Shown here: piece after piece, positions 1 through 8,367 of the stretch | Layout: each line of letters opens with the position of its first letter | How positions within the stretch are numbered: the first letter of the stretch is position 1 | Assembly: GCF_023715605.1 (NCBI RefSeq) | Contig: NZ_JAMBOL010000025.1 | Span: forward strand, 1-48,425 | Reading direction: 5' to 3' | Source of the DNA: Halalkalibacter oceani | GTDB taxonomy: Bacteria > Bacillota > Bacilli > Bacillales > Bacillaceae_D | Length of the DNA stretch: 48,425 bases | Notes under the pieces: model-generated | What the model was told of the DNA's origin: nothing | Databases searched by the model: none | What the model saw: only the letters and a program-made list of their open reading frames with translations | Made by a program: the position numbers and the translations under genes

Positions 1-120
1 TGCCTCGGACTTCCTTCAGATTCTAGGTCACCCTAGACACCCTTGTCGTTGGCTAACAGTTACAGTGACCTTCACTGCTCGGGACTTGAACCCTATAGCC
101 CATGCACATGCCGGGCACAC
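1..120 (-). mobile_element. 5' end of a group II intron, probably class C (partial, runs off the left edge)
   Basis: Read on the minus strand from 120 downward, the sequence opens with GTGTGCCCGGCATG and continues with a GGGTTCAAGTCCC segment, then GTAACTGTTAGCCAACG, ACAAGGGTGTC and ATCTGAAGGAAG. This order matches the domain I start of bacterial group II introns as I know it. The boundary lies directly after the T-run of the htrC terminator, which is the insertion habit of group IIC introns (behind intrinsic terminator hairpins). Only the first 120 nt are in view, so the ribozyme core, the reverse-transcriptase ORF and the 3' end cannot be judged. Class C is inferred from the insertion site. 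Confidence 0.75.
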
Positions 121-121
121 C

Positions 122-161
122 AAAAAACCGGCCACAAGCGATTTGAGCTTGTAGCCGGTTT
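122..161 (-). terminator. Intrinsic terminator of htrC
   Basis: Arms 125-139 and 147-161 pair over 15 positions with one mismatch around a 7-nt loop. On the minus strand the stem is followed by six T (122-127). It sits just behind the htrC stop codon and forms the probable 5' exon structure of the adjoining group II intron. Confidence 0.85.
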
Positions 162-170
162 CTCATCTAG

Positions 171-1388
171 TTAAAAATTTTGCTGTTCAGCGAGCTGAAC
201 TGTGACGGTTTGCTTACTGCCGTCCCGGTATACGGTGACTTCGACTTCGTCACCGATCTCGCGTTCTGTATATAGGAATTTGCGGAGAGCGTGACCGTCG
301 CCGATTTCTTCGCCATCAATCTCTACGATGACATCATACTCCTGCAAGCCGGCGCGCTCTGCCGGTGACATTGGTGTGACGCTTGTGACGACGACACCTG
401 CTTTCACACTTTCAGGCAGCTTCAATGTTTCCTGCCAGTGGAAGCTAGGGATTTCCGATAGCGAACGGATGCCGACGCCGAGCTGTGGACGCTGAACTTC
501 ACCATAGCGCTCTAAGTCCTCAATAACCGGGAGGGCAATTCCTGTTGGAATCGCAAAGCCGATTCCTTCGACGGCGCCTTGGGCGATTTTCATCGAATTA
601 ATCCCGATGACCTGGCCTTCAATATTGACGAGGGCGCCACCGCTGTTCCCCGGATTGATCGCTGCGTCTGTCTGCAGTACTTCGGCATGCCAGTCTACCT
701 GGCCATTTCCTGTTAAGTCAACAGGGATGCTGCGTTCTGTCGCACTGATGATTCCTTGTGTTACAGAGCTGGAGAAACGCAGCCCGAGAGGATTGCCGAT
801 TGCGATTGCCGGTTCTCCGACACGCAGCAAGTCCGAGTTGCCGAATTCTGCGACCGTTTCGATGTTGCTGCCGTCGATTTCAAGAACGGCAAGGTCGGTA
901 ATCACATCTGTTCCTAACAGCGTCGCCGGGACGCGCGTGCCGTCTGTCAGGCTGACTTCAATTTGATTGGCTCCGTCAATAACGTGATGGTTGGTGACGA
1001 CGAAGGCTTTGTCGCCCGCCTTTTTGTAAATGACGCCTGAGCCGGTGCCTTCTCCCGCTTCCTGGGAAAAGACGCTTGACTGATGCATGTTGATCACTCC
1101 AACTACGGCATCAGATACATTTTCTACCGCTTTCACGATATCAGAATTCACGTTGACATTGACCGTTTCCAGCCCTTCCTGAGGGATGTTCGGTTCGATT
1201 ACCTCATCACTCGTATCATTATCTGCAAGACTGTACGGTAATAGGCCAGCATTTGAAAATACAGGTAACATAAATAAAACAATCAGACCCCCGACAATAG
1301 CACCAAGAAAAGCCGATAGGCCAGAAAAGCGTTTTAAGCCTTTCTGTCTAGTAGGACGTTGATAATCTTGTTCGTCGTAATAACCCAT
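171..1388 (-). CDS. htrC: HtrA/DegP-family membrane-anchored serine protease
   Basis: S1C-family trypsin-like protease that degrades or refolds misfolded exported proteins outside the membrane. Numbering from the upstream GTG at 1397, there is one N-terminal membrane segment (about 27-47), then the protease domain with catalytic His138 (TNHHVID), Asp168 (TDLAVLEI) and Ser252 (NPGNSGGAL), and one C-terminal PDZ domain (about 305-400). I prefer the ATG at 1388 (MGYYDEQ) because it lies about 10 nt behind AAGGATGG; the GTG nine bases earlier is too close to it. This is the usual last gene of the wal locus (B. subtilis yyxA/htrC), but here a plus-strand lipoprotein gene separates it from walJ, so it must have its own promoter. 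The triad is complete and full length. Confidence 0.93.
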   Translation of the reverse strand: MGYYDEQDYQRPTRQKGLKRFSGLSAFLGAIVGGLIVLFMLPVFSNAGLLPYSLADNDTSDEVIEPNIPQEGLETVNVNVNSDIVKAVENVSDAVVGVINMHQSSVFSQEAGEGTGSGVIYKKAGDKAFVVTNHHVIDGANQIEVSLTDGTRVPATLLGTDVITDLAVLEIDGSNIETVAEFGNSDLLRVGEPAIAIGNPLGLRFSSSVTQGIISATERSIPVDLTGNGQVDWHAEVLQTDAAINPGNSGGALVNIEGQVIGINSMKIAQGAVEGIGFAIPTGIALPVIEDLERYGEVQRPQLGVGIRSLSEIPSFHWQETLKLPESVKAGVVVTSVTPMSPAERAGLQEYDVIVEIDGEEIGDGHALRKFLYTEREIGDEVEVTVYRDGSKQTVTVQLAEQQNF

Positions 1389-1603
1389 GACTGGCACACC
1401 ATCCTTTTTTTATATGATGTATTTGTTTCTTATTATAATATCTGCTTTTTAAAATGCTACTTCGATACCTGCTTTTCGTATATTTTTGATACTTCTACTA
1501 TAATTCCCAACAAAAATGACGCATAACCATGTAAAATGAACGAGGAAAAAGGACCTTCACGCGCGGTAGATTAGTCGATCAGCTTGATACGTGCGATAAA
1601 TGA

Positions 1604-1632
1604 TTGACAACCGCAGATAGAAAATTTATAGT
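1604..1632 (+). promoter_or_regulatory. Sigma-A promoter of the siderophore-binding lipoprotein gene
   Basis: TTGACA (1604-1609), a 17-bp spacer and TATAGT (1627-1632). The predicted start near 1639 places the Fur-like box across and just behind the transcription start. Confidence 0.8.
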
Positions 1633-1646
1633 GAAATATGTGATAT

Positions 1647-1661
1647 TGAGAATCATTATTA
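1647..1661 (+). promoter_or_regulatory. Fur box (7-1-7 type)
   Basis: TGAGAATCATTATTA matches the Fur 7-1-7 palindrome TGATAAT-N-ATTATCA at 12 of 14 positions. It lies between the -10 element and the ribosome binding site (GAGGAGGT, 1673-1680), a position that would repress transcription when iron is plentiful. Confidence 0.8.
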
Positions 1662-1686
1662 ATTAAATCTATGAGGAGGTCGGGAA

Positions 1687-2628
1687 ATGAAACATAAGCT
1701 TTTTATCCTAATGTTGATATGGATGCTCGCCTTTATCAGCGCTTGCGGCAGTGAGACCAATTCGACTGATACTGGTTTAGACGATACACATACAGCCGAT
1801 GAGGCGGACAATTCGGAGACGGTTACATATGAATCGGAAAATGGGCCGATTGACGTTCCGGCAAATCCACAGCGGATCGTCGCCTTAACAAATGCGCCGA
1901 ATGTATTGGCGCTTGATGGCGCAATCGTTGGTGTTGATCAATGGACGAACATGAACCCGCTTTTCACCGAAAAATTAACGGATATTGCCGTCGTTTCCGA
2001 ATCGGATCTGGAAACGGTTATCTCGCAAAATCCGGATCTGATTATTGCCGGTTCGACGACCGAAAATCTCGACCAATTGGAAAAAATCGCCCCGACCGTC
2101 GTCTATACATGGGGTAAGCTCGACTACTTGGAGCAACAGCTTGAGATTGGCAAATTGCTGAATAAAGAAGAGGAAGCGCAGCAGTGGATTGACGACTTCT
2201 CTGAGCGGGCGACAGAGCTTGGTGAAGCGGTAAAAGCAAAAGCCGGCGAGGATGTCACGGTGTCAGTGCTGGAGACGAACGGCAAGGATTTTTCCGTCTT
2301 CGGTGATGACTGGGCACGCGGTACGGAAATTCTCTACCAGGCGATGGGACTTGGAATGCCCGAACTGGTGAAAGAGAATGCGTTAGGCGAGGGCTATTAT
2401 ATGCTGTCTCAGGAAGTGATCCCGGAATATGCAGGAGATTATATCGTCCTGAGCAGAAACCAAGGGGAAGACAATGCTTTTATGGAAACTGAGATGTGGA
2501 ACAGCATTCCTGCGGTGCAAAATGGTCATGTGATTGAAATCGAGACAAAAGCGGTAACCTACAGTGACCCAATTACACTTGAATACTTGCTGGACATTTT
2601 TGCAGAAGGCTTCTTAGACGGCGAATAA
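1687..2628 (+). CDS. Iron-siderophore ABC transporter substrate-binding lipoprotein
   Basis: 313 aa. A lipoprotein signal peptide (about 1-19) ends in the lipobox FISAC with Cys20, so the mature protein would be lipid-anchored outside the membrane. A Ser/Thr/Asp-rich linker follows, then a periplasmic-binding-protein type 2 fold (FeuA/FhuD/YclQ class) with the typical VPANPQRIV start, NPDLIIAG in the middle and a WNSIPAVQNGHVIEI segment near the end. The ligand cannot be told from sequence. No permease or ATPase gene is adjacent, so it must share a transporter encoded elsewhere. The Fur-like box and strong promoter point to iron-starvation induction. It runs against its neighbours and interrupts the usual walJ-htrC adjacency, which suggests insertion at this locus. 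Confidence 0.9.
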   Translation: MKHKLFILMLIWMLAFISACGSETNSTDTGLDDTHTADEADNSETVTYESENGPIDVPANPQRIVALTNAPNVLALDGAIVGVDQWTNMNPLFTEKLTDIAVVSESDLETVISQNPDLIIAGSTTENLDQLEKIAPTVVYTWGKLDYLEQQLEIGKLLNKEEEAQQWIDDFSERATELGEAVKAKAGEDVTVSVLETNGKDFSVFGDDWARGTEILYQAMGLGMPELVKENALGEGYYMLSQEVIPEYAGDYIVLSRNQGEDNAFMETEMWNSIPAVQNGHVIEIETKAVTYSDPITLEYLLDIFAEGFLDGE

Positions 2629-2703
2629 GCGCTTGTGGCGGTTACGCTCATTGCTGGAGGCCGGCGCAAAAGCTTTTCCCTTTGCCCAGTTCTCTATTAA
2701 GAT

Positions 2704-2749
2704 AAAAAATGCCTCACAAGAGAAAGTACTCCTTGTGGGGCATTTTTTT
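2704..2749. terminator. Bidirectional terminator between the lipoprotein gene and walJ
   Basis: AAAAAATGCC-TCACAAG (2704-2720) pairs with CTTGTG-GGGCATTTTTT (2732-2749). The A-run on the left and T-run on the right allow termination of both convergent genes. The right end overlaps the walJ stop codon. Confidence 0.85.
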
Positions 2750-3545
2750 AGGAAACGACAGCCAGCGCTGTTGGGGTGTGCGGGTCGGTATCGTAGAGCT
2801 CAAATTGCTCGCCGACAGCCATTCCTTCCTGCTTAAGCACTTGCTCGACAGACAGGCGTGCGAGGTCTTTCATATTATTATCGAGACTGAGGTGGGCGAG
2901 ATAAATCCGGCTTGTTCGATCACCGATTACTTCAGAAAGAGCAAGCGCGGCATCCTCGTTGGAAACATGGCCGACATCGCTTAAAATCCGTCTTTTCACA
3001 TTCCACGGATAGCGTCCCATCCGCAGCATATTTAAATCATGATTCGATTCAAAGATGTACATATCGGCATCGCGGATCGTCCCTTTAATCCGCTCGCTGA
3101 CATAGCCCATGTCGGTTGCCAGCACGAGCTTTTTTCCTTCGTGATGAAAGCAGAAAAACATCGGTTCAGCCGCATCATGGGAAACCCCGAATGTCTCGAC
3201 ATCCAGATCGCCGAATGTTTTCACTTCACCTGTGCCGAGCGTGAACTTCTGCTCGACTGGAATCGTGCCAAGCTGGCCGTCCATCGCCTGCCACGTTAAC
3301 TGATTGGCGTAAATCGGCAGCTTATGCTTTCTGGCAAAAACGCCGACTCCTTTTATATGGTCACTATGCTCATGACTGACAAGTATCCCGTCGAGCTCTT
3401 TCGGGTCGCGGTTAATATGGGTAAACAGTTCATCCATCTTCTTGCCGCTTAAGCCGGCATCGATTAAAAGCCGCTGCTTGTTCGTTTCCACATAAATCGC
3501 GTTCCCCGTGCTCCCGCTGGCAAGTACACTAAAGCGCAGTGTCAT
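2748..3545 (-). CDS. walJ: WalJ, metallo-beta-lactamase-fold protein of the WalRK locus
   Basis: 265 aa, full length for YycJ/WalJ. The metallo-beta-lactamase metal motif SHEHSDH is at 57-63 (His58, His60, Asp62, His63), with further His residues downstream, so the two-metal hydrolase site looks intact. Family members are proposed nucleases linked to DNA processing and to coordination of division and wall synthesis; the cellular substrate is not settled. It is the last gene of walR-walK-walH-walI-walJ, starting 13 bp behind walI, and ends in a shared bidirectional terminator. Confidence 0.93.
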   Translation of the reverse strand: MTLRFSVLASGSTGNAIYVETNKQRLLIDAGLSGKKMDELFTHINRDPKELDGILVSHEHSDHIKGVGVFARKHKLPIYANQLTWQAMDGQLGTIPVEQKFTLGTGEVKTFGDLDVETFGVSHDAAEPMFFCFHHEGKKLVLATDMGYVSERIKGTIRDADMYIFESNHDLNMLRMGRYPWNVKRRILSDVGHVSNEDAALALSEVIGDRTSRIYLAHLSLDNNMKDLARLSVEQVLKQEGMAVGEQFELYDTDPHTPTALAVVS

Positions 3546-3558
3546 CGAAACACCCTTT

Positions 3559-4335
3559 CTACGTTATTTGCTGAACAGAGCCTTCTATCGCGTTGACGAG
3601 GTACGTCTCATCCTCGACCATCACTCTCCACATTGGCGCAAAAACCTGTACGCCGCCTTGGGGGCTGAAAAAGCTGTAATAACCAAATTCAATGCTGGAA
3701 ATGGTCTGATTGGCTCTGATTAATTGGTCATTTAACAAGACTTCCAATGCCTTTAAGCTGGATAGCATTTCGCGCTCACGGCCATCAAGCTCTTCAAATT
3801 CATAATAGCTCTGCTCATAGCCGATGATTTGCTGGCTCTCGTCAAACCAAAGCACAAGCGGATCTTCATCAAATGTGTAGGCCGTTTTATCCTTAAATGT
3901 CTGATAGAGTTTCATCTGCCCTGTCTCAGGGTCAAAGTGGCCGTAGCGGTACTCGTCTCCCTGATACACATACGTCGTCAAAAAGGTCTGTAGCTCCGTC
4001 CAGAATTGCTCAGACGTTGTCGGGTACGGCTCGAGCAGCTCGGAGATAATTTCGCCCCCTTCTGTCAGCCTGAGGCTTTGCTGCTCCGCCAGTCCAGCGG
4101 CAGCCTCCTCTGTGAGCGGTACCTTTTTGCTGATGACATGACGGCCGAGCAGCTCTTCTTCAGGAAGTTCGGCTTCAATCGTCACGTTCATTTGATTCAA
4201 CCTCTCCTGAATCGTCGCCTCGGTTATGACACTAATTTGATTGGCGCTGTTCGTTTCAACGAGCTGCCACGTCAAAAATAAATTAAGGATAAGGAAGGTG
4301 ACGATAAAGATTGTTTTCGTTTTACTCCAATCCAT
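3559..4335 (-). CDS. walI: WalI (YycI), membrane regulator of WalK
   Basis: 258 aa with the family start [10 protein letters not shown], one N-terminal membrane helix (about 8-25) and a large extracellular domain. An in-frame ATG lies at 4356, but the stretch between it and 4335 contains the ribosome binding site (AGGAAGGGGGAG), so 4335 is the better start; it overlaps the end of walH by 14 bp. In B. subtilis WalI and WalH form a membrane complex with WalK that holds its kinase activity down. No truncation is seen. Confidence 0.93.
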   Translation of the reverse strand: MDWSKTKTIFIVTFLILNLFLTWQLVETNSANQISVITEATIQERLNQMNVTIEAELPEEELLGRHVISKKVPLTEEAAAGLAEQQSLRLTEGGEIISELLEPYPTTSEQFWTELQTFLTTYVYQGDEYRYGHFDPETGQMKLYQTFKDKTAYTFDEDPLVLWFDESQQIIGYEQSYYEFEELDGREREMLSSLKALEVLLNDQLIRANQTISSIEFGYYSFFSPQGGVQVFAPMWRVMVEDETYLVNAIEGSVQQIT

Positions 4336-5665
4336 CCGCTTCTCCCCCTTCCTCATTAAACGTTATTTTCTGCCAATGGTTATCGTAGAGAATAAACCAA
4401 TATGGATTTACCGTTACAAAAGAAGGGTTCGGCATAATCATTTCATAGCCGACCGTGACTTTCTCTAAACGCTCGAAATCAAAAAATTCCTGGTCACGCA
4501 GCCGCTCAACGAGCCTTTCGCCACTCGGCAGCTCAACCTGCTGCCGTGCATCGATCGGACTGGCGTCCAAATCAAACAACGGCCGGGAATAGCTTTCAAT
4601 TTGATTGCCAGAACGAGTCGTCGAGAGCTTCATTTGATCAAGGCCCTGAAAGGAGATGACCGGTAAGTCATTGACATGCATCCGGTATTCAGCTTCATCG
4701 CGCGCCTCGGTTGACACCCAGCTCGACAGTAAATATTGATCGGACCAGCCGCCATGGCCGTTAATAAATTCATAGCTGCTTAAAATGATGTGTTTGCTGC
4801 TCCGCTCCTGTGTGTCTGAAAAAATCGGATTATTATACTCCATAAACAACCCATTGTTGTTAATATTAATAATCCGGTTTCCATCTGTATAAGACTCTTC
4901 ACTGCCGGACTGGCGATAATATTTGACCGAATCGGGATCGGTAAATAACGACTGCCTGAAAAACTCACCCGGAATTGGCGAAACGGTAAAAGATAACCGC
5001 TCAGCTGTAAGTGGTTCATTCGGGATATAGATCGCTTTGTTAGTAGATTGCAGCGCCTCATCTATTTCTGACAAAGCCGTCACAGCCGGGTACTCCTCAA
5101 TTCCGCGGACAACCTTTTCTTCAAGTTCGCCTGGCGCAAGCGTTGTATCAAGCTCTACTATAGGCTCATCTTCACTTGAAAGCAGCTGCATCCGGACTTG
5201 CTCCGACTGCTCTTCAATATAGACATACAAGCGGTTCACCGCTGTGATCGGACTACTCATTTCTTCCCGGTCAACCTGAAACAATCCGAGAAAAATATCA
5301 ATCGGCAAGGCGGCAGGAAAAACAAACTCAATCCCACCTTCTGTCCCCTCCTTCGGAAAAGGACCGGCCGACATCAGTTCCCCTTCATCGAGACTGGCGT
5401 TGAGCAGGCTTTGATAAAGCTCTTCAAACTCTGCCGCTTCGCGCGGAATCATGCTATGCTGATCTCCATAATGAATCACCATCTGCTCAGGTAAGATCAG
5501 ATCAGTCAGCCTTTTCTCTTCGCTCACAGCTTCATTCGGCACATAGCGCGTCGTATCATCAAGCAGGGCGAAGTTTGGCTGAAAGGTCCAGAGCTTCCAT
5601 GTCAGCACCATGCTTAAGCCGATGAGCCCGATTAACAGTCCGGTTTTGATATGCTCGTAATTCAT
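4322..5665 (-). CDS. walH: WalH (YycH), membrane regulator of WalK
   Basis: 447 aa, normal for YycH. One membrane segment near the N-terminus (about 8-27, GLLIGLIGLSMVLTWKLW) is followed by an all-extracellular domain. The ATG overlaps the walK stop by 4 bp (ATGA), implying translational coupling, and is preceded by AGGGGGAAGAGGA. Together with WalI it contacts the membrane and extracellular part of WalK and restrains it (known from B. subtilis). Recognised from gene order and overall architecture; the family has no catalytic motif to confirm. Confidence 0.92.
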   Translation of the reverse strand: MNYEHIKTGLLIGLIGLSMVLTWKLWTFQPNFALLDDTTRYVPNEAVSEEKRLTDLILPEQMVIHYGDQHSMIPREAAEFEELYQSLLNASLDEGELMSAGPFPKEGTEGGIEFVFPAALPIDIFLGLFQVDREEMSSPITAVNRLYVYIEEQSEQVRMQLLSSEDEPIVELDTTLAPGELEEKVVRGIEEYPAVTALSEIDEALQSTNKAIYIPNEPLTAERLSFTVSPIPGEFFRQSLFTDPDSVKYYRQSGSEESYTDGNRIININNNGLFMEYNNPIFSDTQERSSKHIILSSYEFINGHGGWSDQYLLSSWVSTEARDEAEYRMHVNDLPVISFQGLDQMKLSTTRSGNQIESYSRPLFDLDASPIDARQQVELPSGERLVERLRDQEFFDFERLEKVTVGYEMIMPNPSFVTVNPYWFILYDNHWQKITFNEEGGEADGLE

Positions 5666-7488
5666 TCCTCTTCCCCCTTGAATGTGGAATAAGGCAATGT
5701 AAAGTAGATCGTCGTTCCTTCCCCATATTCACTTTGAACCCAGATTTCACCGCGGTGCGCATGGACAAGCTCCTTGGCAATTGCCAGCCCGAGGCCTGTC
5801 CCGCCGACGCTTCTCGCTCTTGCTTTATCAACGCGATAAAAGCGGTCAAAAATTTTCGCCTGATTTTCCCGGGGAATACCCATCCCCTGATCAGAGATGC
5901 TTACCCGAACATTGTGGCCTTGATGAAGCAAGGTGATAACGACATTTCCTCCTTCTCCTTCAGGCGAGTATTTCATCGCGTTGGAAATAATGTTGTCGAG
6001 CACCTGTGTCATTTTATCGCGATCAATTTGCACATACGTCGGGTGCGCGGTAATCGCCCGCGAAAATTCGATATTTTTTTCCTCAGCAATCATTTCAAAC
6101 CGGTCAATGACGCTATGTAAAAACTGGCCAAAATCGACCCATTGCAACGTCAGTCGATAGTCTCTGCTGTCAATCTTCGAAAGCTGGAGCAAATCATTGA
6201 CGAGGCGGATCATCCGCTCCGTTTCATTTTGTGTCACTCCTAAAAAGCGCGGCGCAATCTCCGGATCAGTGATCGCTCCATCCTCAAGCGCCTCCAAATA
6301 ACTTTTCATCGTCGTCAGCGGCGTCCGCAGCTCATGCGAGACATTCGCGACAAACTCTCGCCGCTCCTGTTCAATTTTTTCCTGCTCTGTCACATCATGC
6401 AGCACCGTAATCAGACCATTAATCGGACCGTTTTCTTCCTGTATCACGGAAAAACTGGCTTCCAGCATATATTCGCTTTCATCGGTACTGAAATCGAGCA
6501 AGACGGAGTCGGATTGATCGTACAAATCATAAATCGCAAAGCTCTCCGACAGCTTCAGCACTTCAAGAATCGGCTGACCGATTACCTGATAGCTGGCAAC
6601 AGACAGCAGCTCCTCGGCCCGCTTATTCAGCAAAATGATTCGTCCACGTTCATCGGTCGCAATGACCCCGTCGGTCATATGAGTTAACACGGATTTCAGC
6701 CGCTTCTGCTCACGGTCGCGCGTCACTGTTGCATCCTGTAATTTCATCGTCAGCTCGTTAAACGAAATCGCCAGCTGACCGATTTCATCTGTACTGTAAA
6801 CCGTTACTTGACGGGAAAAGTCTCCATGCCCCATCCGCAGGGCCTGCTTTCGCATATCAATGATCGGCGCCGTGATCGTCCGCGCCAATAGGACAACAAG
6901 CAAGGCGGAAATCGTTAAAGAAATGAACGCCCCGCTCGCCAAAATGCCGTTAATTTCCTGCACTTGTCCATAAATTTCTTCAATCGAAGCTTCAATGTAA
7001 AGCGCGCCAATCGGCCCATCATCGGTCGTAATCGGCACAGCGAGCACAGCCATCCGATGACCTGTGTGCCGGTCGCGCAAAATCGTTTCATCGGGCATCC
7101 CGATTAACGCGCGAGTTACCCGGACTTCCGTGCTTTGCTGACCGACGATATGCCGGTTTTGAAAGTTGGAGGTACTGATTACAACCCGATTCTGGTCAAT
7201 GACCTGAACCTCCGCATTTTCAATCGAGAAAATATCACGCAGCAATGACCGGATATCTGTTGTCAATGTGCTCCGGTCTTCGCGGACCTCCGTCATTTCC
7301 TGAGCCAGATTATAGGCGAGGAGGTTGCCCCGTTCTTTCAATAAGTCGACATGGTTGGCGACAAGCTGATCCTCCAGCTGCCGGGTAAAGTAGACGCCGA
7401 TAATTTGCATCGCAATTAAAAGGAGAAGAACATAAATAATAATCAGCTTAAAGCGAATCGACTTAAAAAAGCCAACTTTTCTGTTCAT
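5662..7488 (-). CDS. walK: WalK sensor histidine kinase
   Basis: 608 aa sensor of the essential WalRK system for cell-wall homeostasis. Membrane helix 1 (about 13-31), an extracellular Cache-like domain (about 35-183), membrane helix 2 (about 184-203), HAMP (about 204-256), PAS (about 262-370), HisKA with phospho-acceptor His385 (NVSHELRTP), and an ATPase domain with N box (NIISNAMKYSPEG), DQGMGIP and GGTGLGLAIAKEL. In the PAS domain His270, Asp273, His364 and Glu368 stand where Staphylococcus aureus WalK binds a regulatory zinc ion. The start codon abuts the walR stop codon directly, so the two are co-translated or tightly coupled. Confidence 0.97.
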   Translation of the reverse strand: MNRKVGFFKSIRFKLIIIYVLLLLIAMQIIGVYFTRQLEDQLVANHVDLLKERGNLLAYNLAQEMTEVREDRSTLTTDIRSLLRDIFSIENAEVQVIDQNRVVISTSNFQNRHIVGQQSTEVRVTRALIGMPDETILRDRHTGHRMAVLAVPITTDDGPIGALYIEASIEEIYGQVQEINGILASGAFISLTISALLVVLLARTITAPIIDMRKQALRMGHGDFSRQVTVYSTDEIGQLAISFNELTMKLQDATVTRDREQKRLKSVLTHMTDGVIATDERGRIILLNKRAEELLSVASYQVIGQPILEVLKLSESFAIYDLYDQSDSVLLDFSTDESEYMLEASFSVIQEENGPINGLITVLHDVTEQEKIEQERREFVANVSHELRTPLTTMKSYLEALEDGAITDPEIAPRFLGVTQNETERMIRLVNDLLQLSKIDSRDYRLTLQWVDFGQFLHSVIDRFEMIAEEKNIEFSRAITAHPTYVQIDRDKMTQVLDNIISNAMKYSPEGEGGNVVITLLHQGHNVRVSISDQGMGIPRENQAKIFDRFYRVDKARARSVGGTGLGLAIAKELVHAHRGEIWVQSEYGEGTTIYFTLPYSTFKGEEE

Positions 7489-8199
7489 TTACGATTGCTC
7501 CTGTTTTTCCGGGGAGGACAGATAGTACCCGACTCCACGCCGTGTGATGATCCAGACTGGAAAGCTCGGGTTATCCTCGACCTTCTCGCGCAAGCGCCGG
7601 ACGGTCACATCGACGGTCCGCACGTCACCAAAGTAATCATAGCCCCATACTGCCTGGAGCAAATGCTCTCTCGTCATAACCTGCCCGAGATGCTTGGCCA
7701 AATAATGAATCAGCTCAAACTCACGATGAGTCAGCTCGATCGTTTCCCCGCGGCGTTTTACCTGGTACGCTTCCGGGTAGATCGTTAAATCACCAACGAC
7801 AATTTCCCGCTGCGCGTTCGTTTCTTCCCCGCTCACTTTATGGCGACGTAAGTTAGCCTTGACCCGCGCCAGCAATTCCCGTGTACTGAAAGGCTTCGTC
7901 ACATAATCATCAGCACCAAGCTCAAGCCCGAGCACCTTATCAATTTCGGAATCCTTTGCCGTCAGCATAATAATCGGCGTATCGTATTTTTTACGAACCT
8001 CGCGGCAAACTTCCATTCCATCTTTATGAGGAAGCATAATATCAAGCAGAATCAAATCAAACGACTCGTTGCTGACCGCCTCAATCGCCTGCAGCCCGTC
8101 ATAGGCGCATGTAACAGCAAAACCTTCCTTCTCAAGATTAAACTTTAATATATCTGCAATCGGTTTTTCATCATCGACAACTAAAATTCGTTTATCCAT
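7489..8199 (-). CDS. walR: WalR response regulator
   Basis: 236 aa OmpR-family regulator. The receiver domain has the acidic pocket DDE (9-11), phospho-acceptor Asp53 (LLDIMLP) and Lys102; Thr101, the residue phosphorylated by PrkC in B. subtilis, is conserved. The C-terminal winged helix ends with [12 protein letters not shown] and the RGVGYYL wing. It controls peptidoglycan hydrolase genes through a TGTWAH-N5-TGTWAH direct repeat. It is the first gene of the wal operon; the ribosome binding site GGGAGAG lies just upstream. Confidence 0.97.
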   Translation of the reverse strand: MDKRILVVDDEKPIADILKFNLEKEGFAVTCAYDGLQAIEAVSNESFDLILLDIMLPHKDGMEVCREVRKKYDTPIIMLTAKDSEIDKVLGLELGADDYVTKPFSTRELLARVKANLRRHKVSGEETNAQREIVVGDLTIYPEAYQVKRRGETIELTHREFELIHYLAKHLGQVMTREHLLQAVWGYDYFGDVRTVDVTVRRLREKVEDNPSFPVWIITRRGVGYYLSSPEKQEQS

Positions 8200-8235
8200 T
8201 CAGAATCTCTCCCGTTTTCAAGTAGTCTCCCTCAC

Positions 8236-8244
8236 ATTCTAACA
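8236..8244 (-). promoter_or_regulatory. Possible wal operon promoter (extended -10)
   Basis: On the minus strand TGT-TAGAAT gives an extended -10 (8244-8236) about 40 bp before the walR start. No convincing -35 is found at 16-18 bp, so this is a weak call. Confidence 0.4.
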
Positions 8245-8312
8245 CATTAATGCTCTTTCGTTTTTAAGAACGATTTCCCAATTCAGTCCTGTACTCTAAA
8301 TGTATTAGAAAA

Positions 8313-8352
8313 GGCTATCTTCAAAAGATAGATTCACTCTTTTGAGATAGCC
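8313..8352 (-). terminator. Terminator behind the M23 peptidase gene
   Basis: GGCTATCT-TCAAAAG (8313-8327) pairs with CTTTTGA-GATAGCC (8339-8352) with a single bulge. On the minus strand it is followed by TTTT. It separates the peptidase transcript from the wal operon. Confidence 0.75.
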
Positions 8353-8367
8353 ATAAAAAGCTTATTT

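Noticed and set aside
70-100. GGGACTTGAACCC looks like the T arm of a minus-strand tRNA
   Set aside because: No anticodon arm, D arm or acceptor stem can be built around it; the surrounding sequence fits the start of a group II intron instead.
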